Shown here in pieces: positions 25,641 through 25,839 of a stretch of DNA of 25,839 nt (positions are counted from its first letter, which is position 1; each line of letters opens with the position of its first letter). Below the pieces are notes generated by a model. It saw nothing but the letters and a program-made list of their open reading frames with translations. It was not told the origin of the DNA and searched no databases. This DNA comes from Chara braunii (lineage: Eukaryota > Streptophyta > Charophyceae > Charales > Characeae): positions 460,736 through 486,574 of the forward strand of contig BFEA01000609.1 in the NCBI GenBank assembly GCA_003427395.1, in the 5' to 3' direction. A program made the translations under genes and the position numbers.

Positions 25641-25839
25641 GTCCCGGACATTCAGCCTAAAAGCCTAAAACTTAGGATCTACAGGCCCCGGTCGTTTCAG
25701 CCTGAAAACTGAAAAACGAGGGTCTGCAGGCCCTACTCCGTTTCAGCCTATTTCTGGGTCTTTCAGACCCAGAGTTTTTCCAGCCTGAAACGGAGGGCTA
25801 TTCTTAGGCCCTGGGCTATTTTTAGGCCCTCATTTGTTT
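25641..25839. repeat. Palindrome-rich repeat block cut by window edge
   Basis: Related phrases alternate: tctacaggcccc / tctgcaggcccta, cgtttcagcct (twice) and ttaggccctgggctat / ttaggccctc. An outer inverted repeat, ctccgtttcag (25736-25746) with ctgaaacggag (25785-25795), encloses an inner one, tctgggtc (25753-25760) with gacccaga (25766-25773), loop tttca. The block continues beyond the window. Confidence 0.75.

Noticed and set aside
1-25839. CRISPR array, bacterial operon or rRNA
   Set aside because: No regularly spaced identical repeats with unique spacers, no bacterial gene layout and no rRNA-like sequence. The window is clearly eukaryotic.

Overview
This window looks like a repeat-dense, intergenic or heterochromatic stretch of a large plant-type (streptophyte) genome. 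It holds two different, heavily decayed Ty3/gypsy-type LTR retrotransposons in opposite orientations, two primer-binding sites matching plant initiator tRNA-Met, long tandem-repeat blocks and microsatellites. I see no intact conserved host gene. The style of the elements and the Arg/Gly-rich minus-strand ORF remind me of the charophyte alga Chara, but that is recognition from memory and was not tested.

Layout. 1-558: a poly-A run, then a decayed coding remnant. 559-4853: no supportable gene, one short tandem repeat. 4854-8939: an unusual plus-strand region of broken reading frames. Several of them look like copies of one unrecognised protein module, and an 11-bp tandem array lies inside the region. 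9001-14070: plus-strand element 1, with a long open gag (capsid plus CCHC knuckle) followed by a pol broken by stops and frameshifts (protease, reverse transcriptase, RNase H, integrase). 14071-15874: about 1.8 kb of nested tandem repeats, best read as an LTR, directly followed by a primer-binding site at 15876. 15886-16294: short leader-like sequence.

The minus strand takes over from 16302 to about 22260. A small Arg/Gly-rich ORF with a TATA box lies at 16302-16875. The truncated element 2 reads right to left: LTR end (from 21998), primer-binding site (21984-21995), a leader with two strong hairpins, gag in two frames, a damaged zinc knuckle, a protease with an altered active site, and a reverse transcriptase carrying a 93-bp internal duplication and cut off at about 17401. 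A short block beside the RT break (17342-17391) is repeated next to the element 2 gag start (20815-20847). This suggests how the two minus-strand units were joined.

22263-25839 is largely unassigned. It contains a broken, unrecognised coding remnant (23186-24100) ending beside a perfect 12-bp hairpin, a 60-bp tandem duplication, a (TG)34 microsatellite, and a right-edge block of interleaved palindromes.

The main candidates for something undescribed are the repeated module in front of element 1 gag, the LTR-like block with a primer site on its far side, and the hairpin pair in the element 2 leader. No gene here looks capable of supporting a complete transposition cycle.
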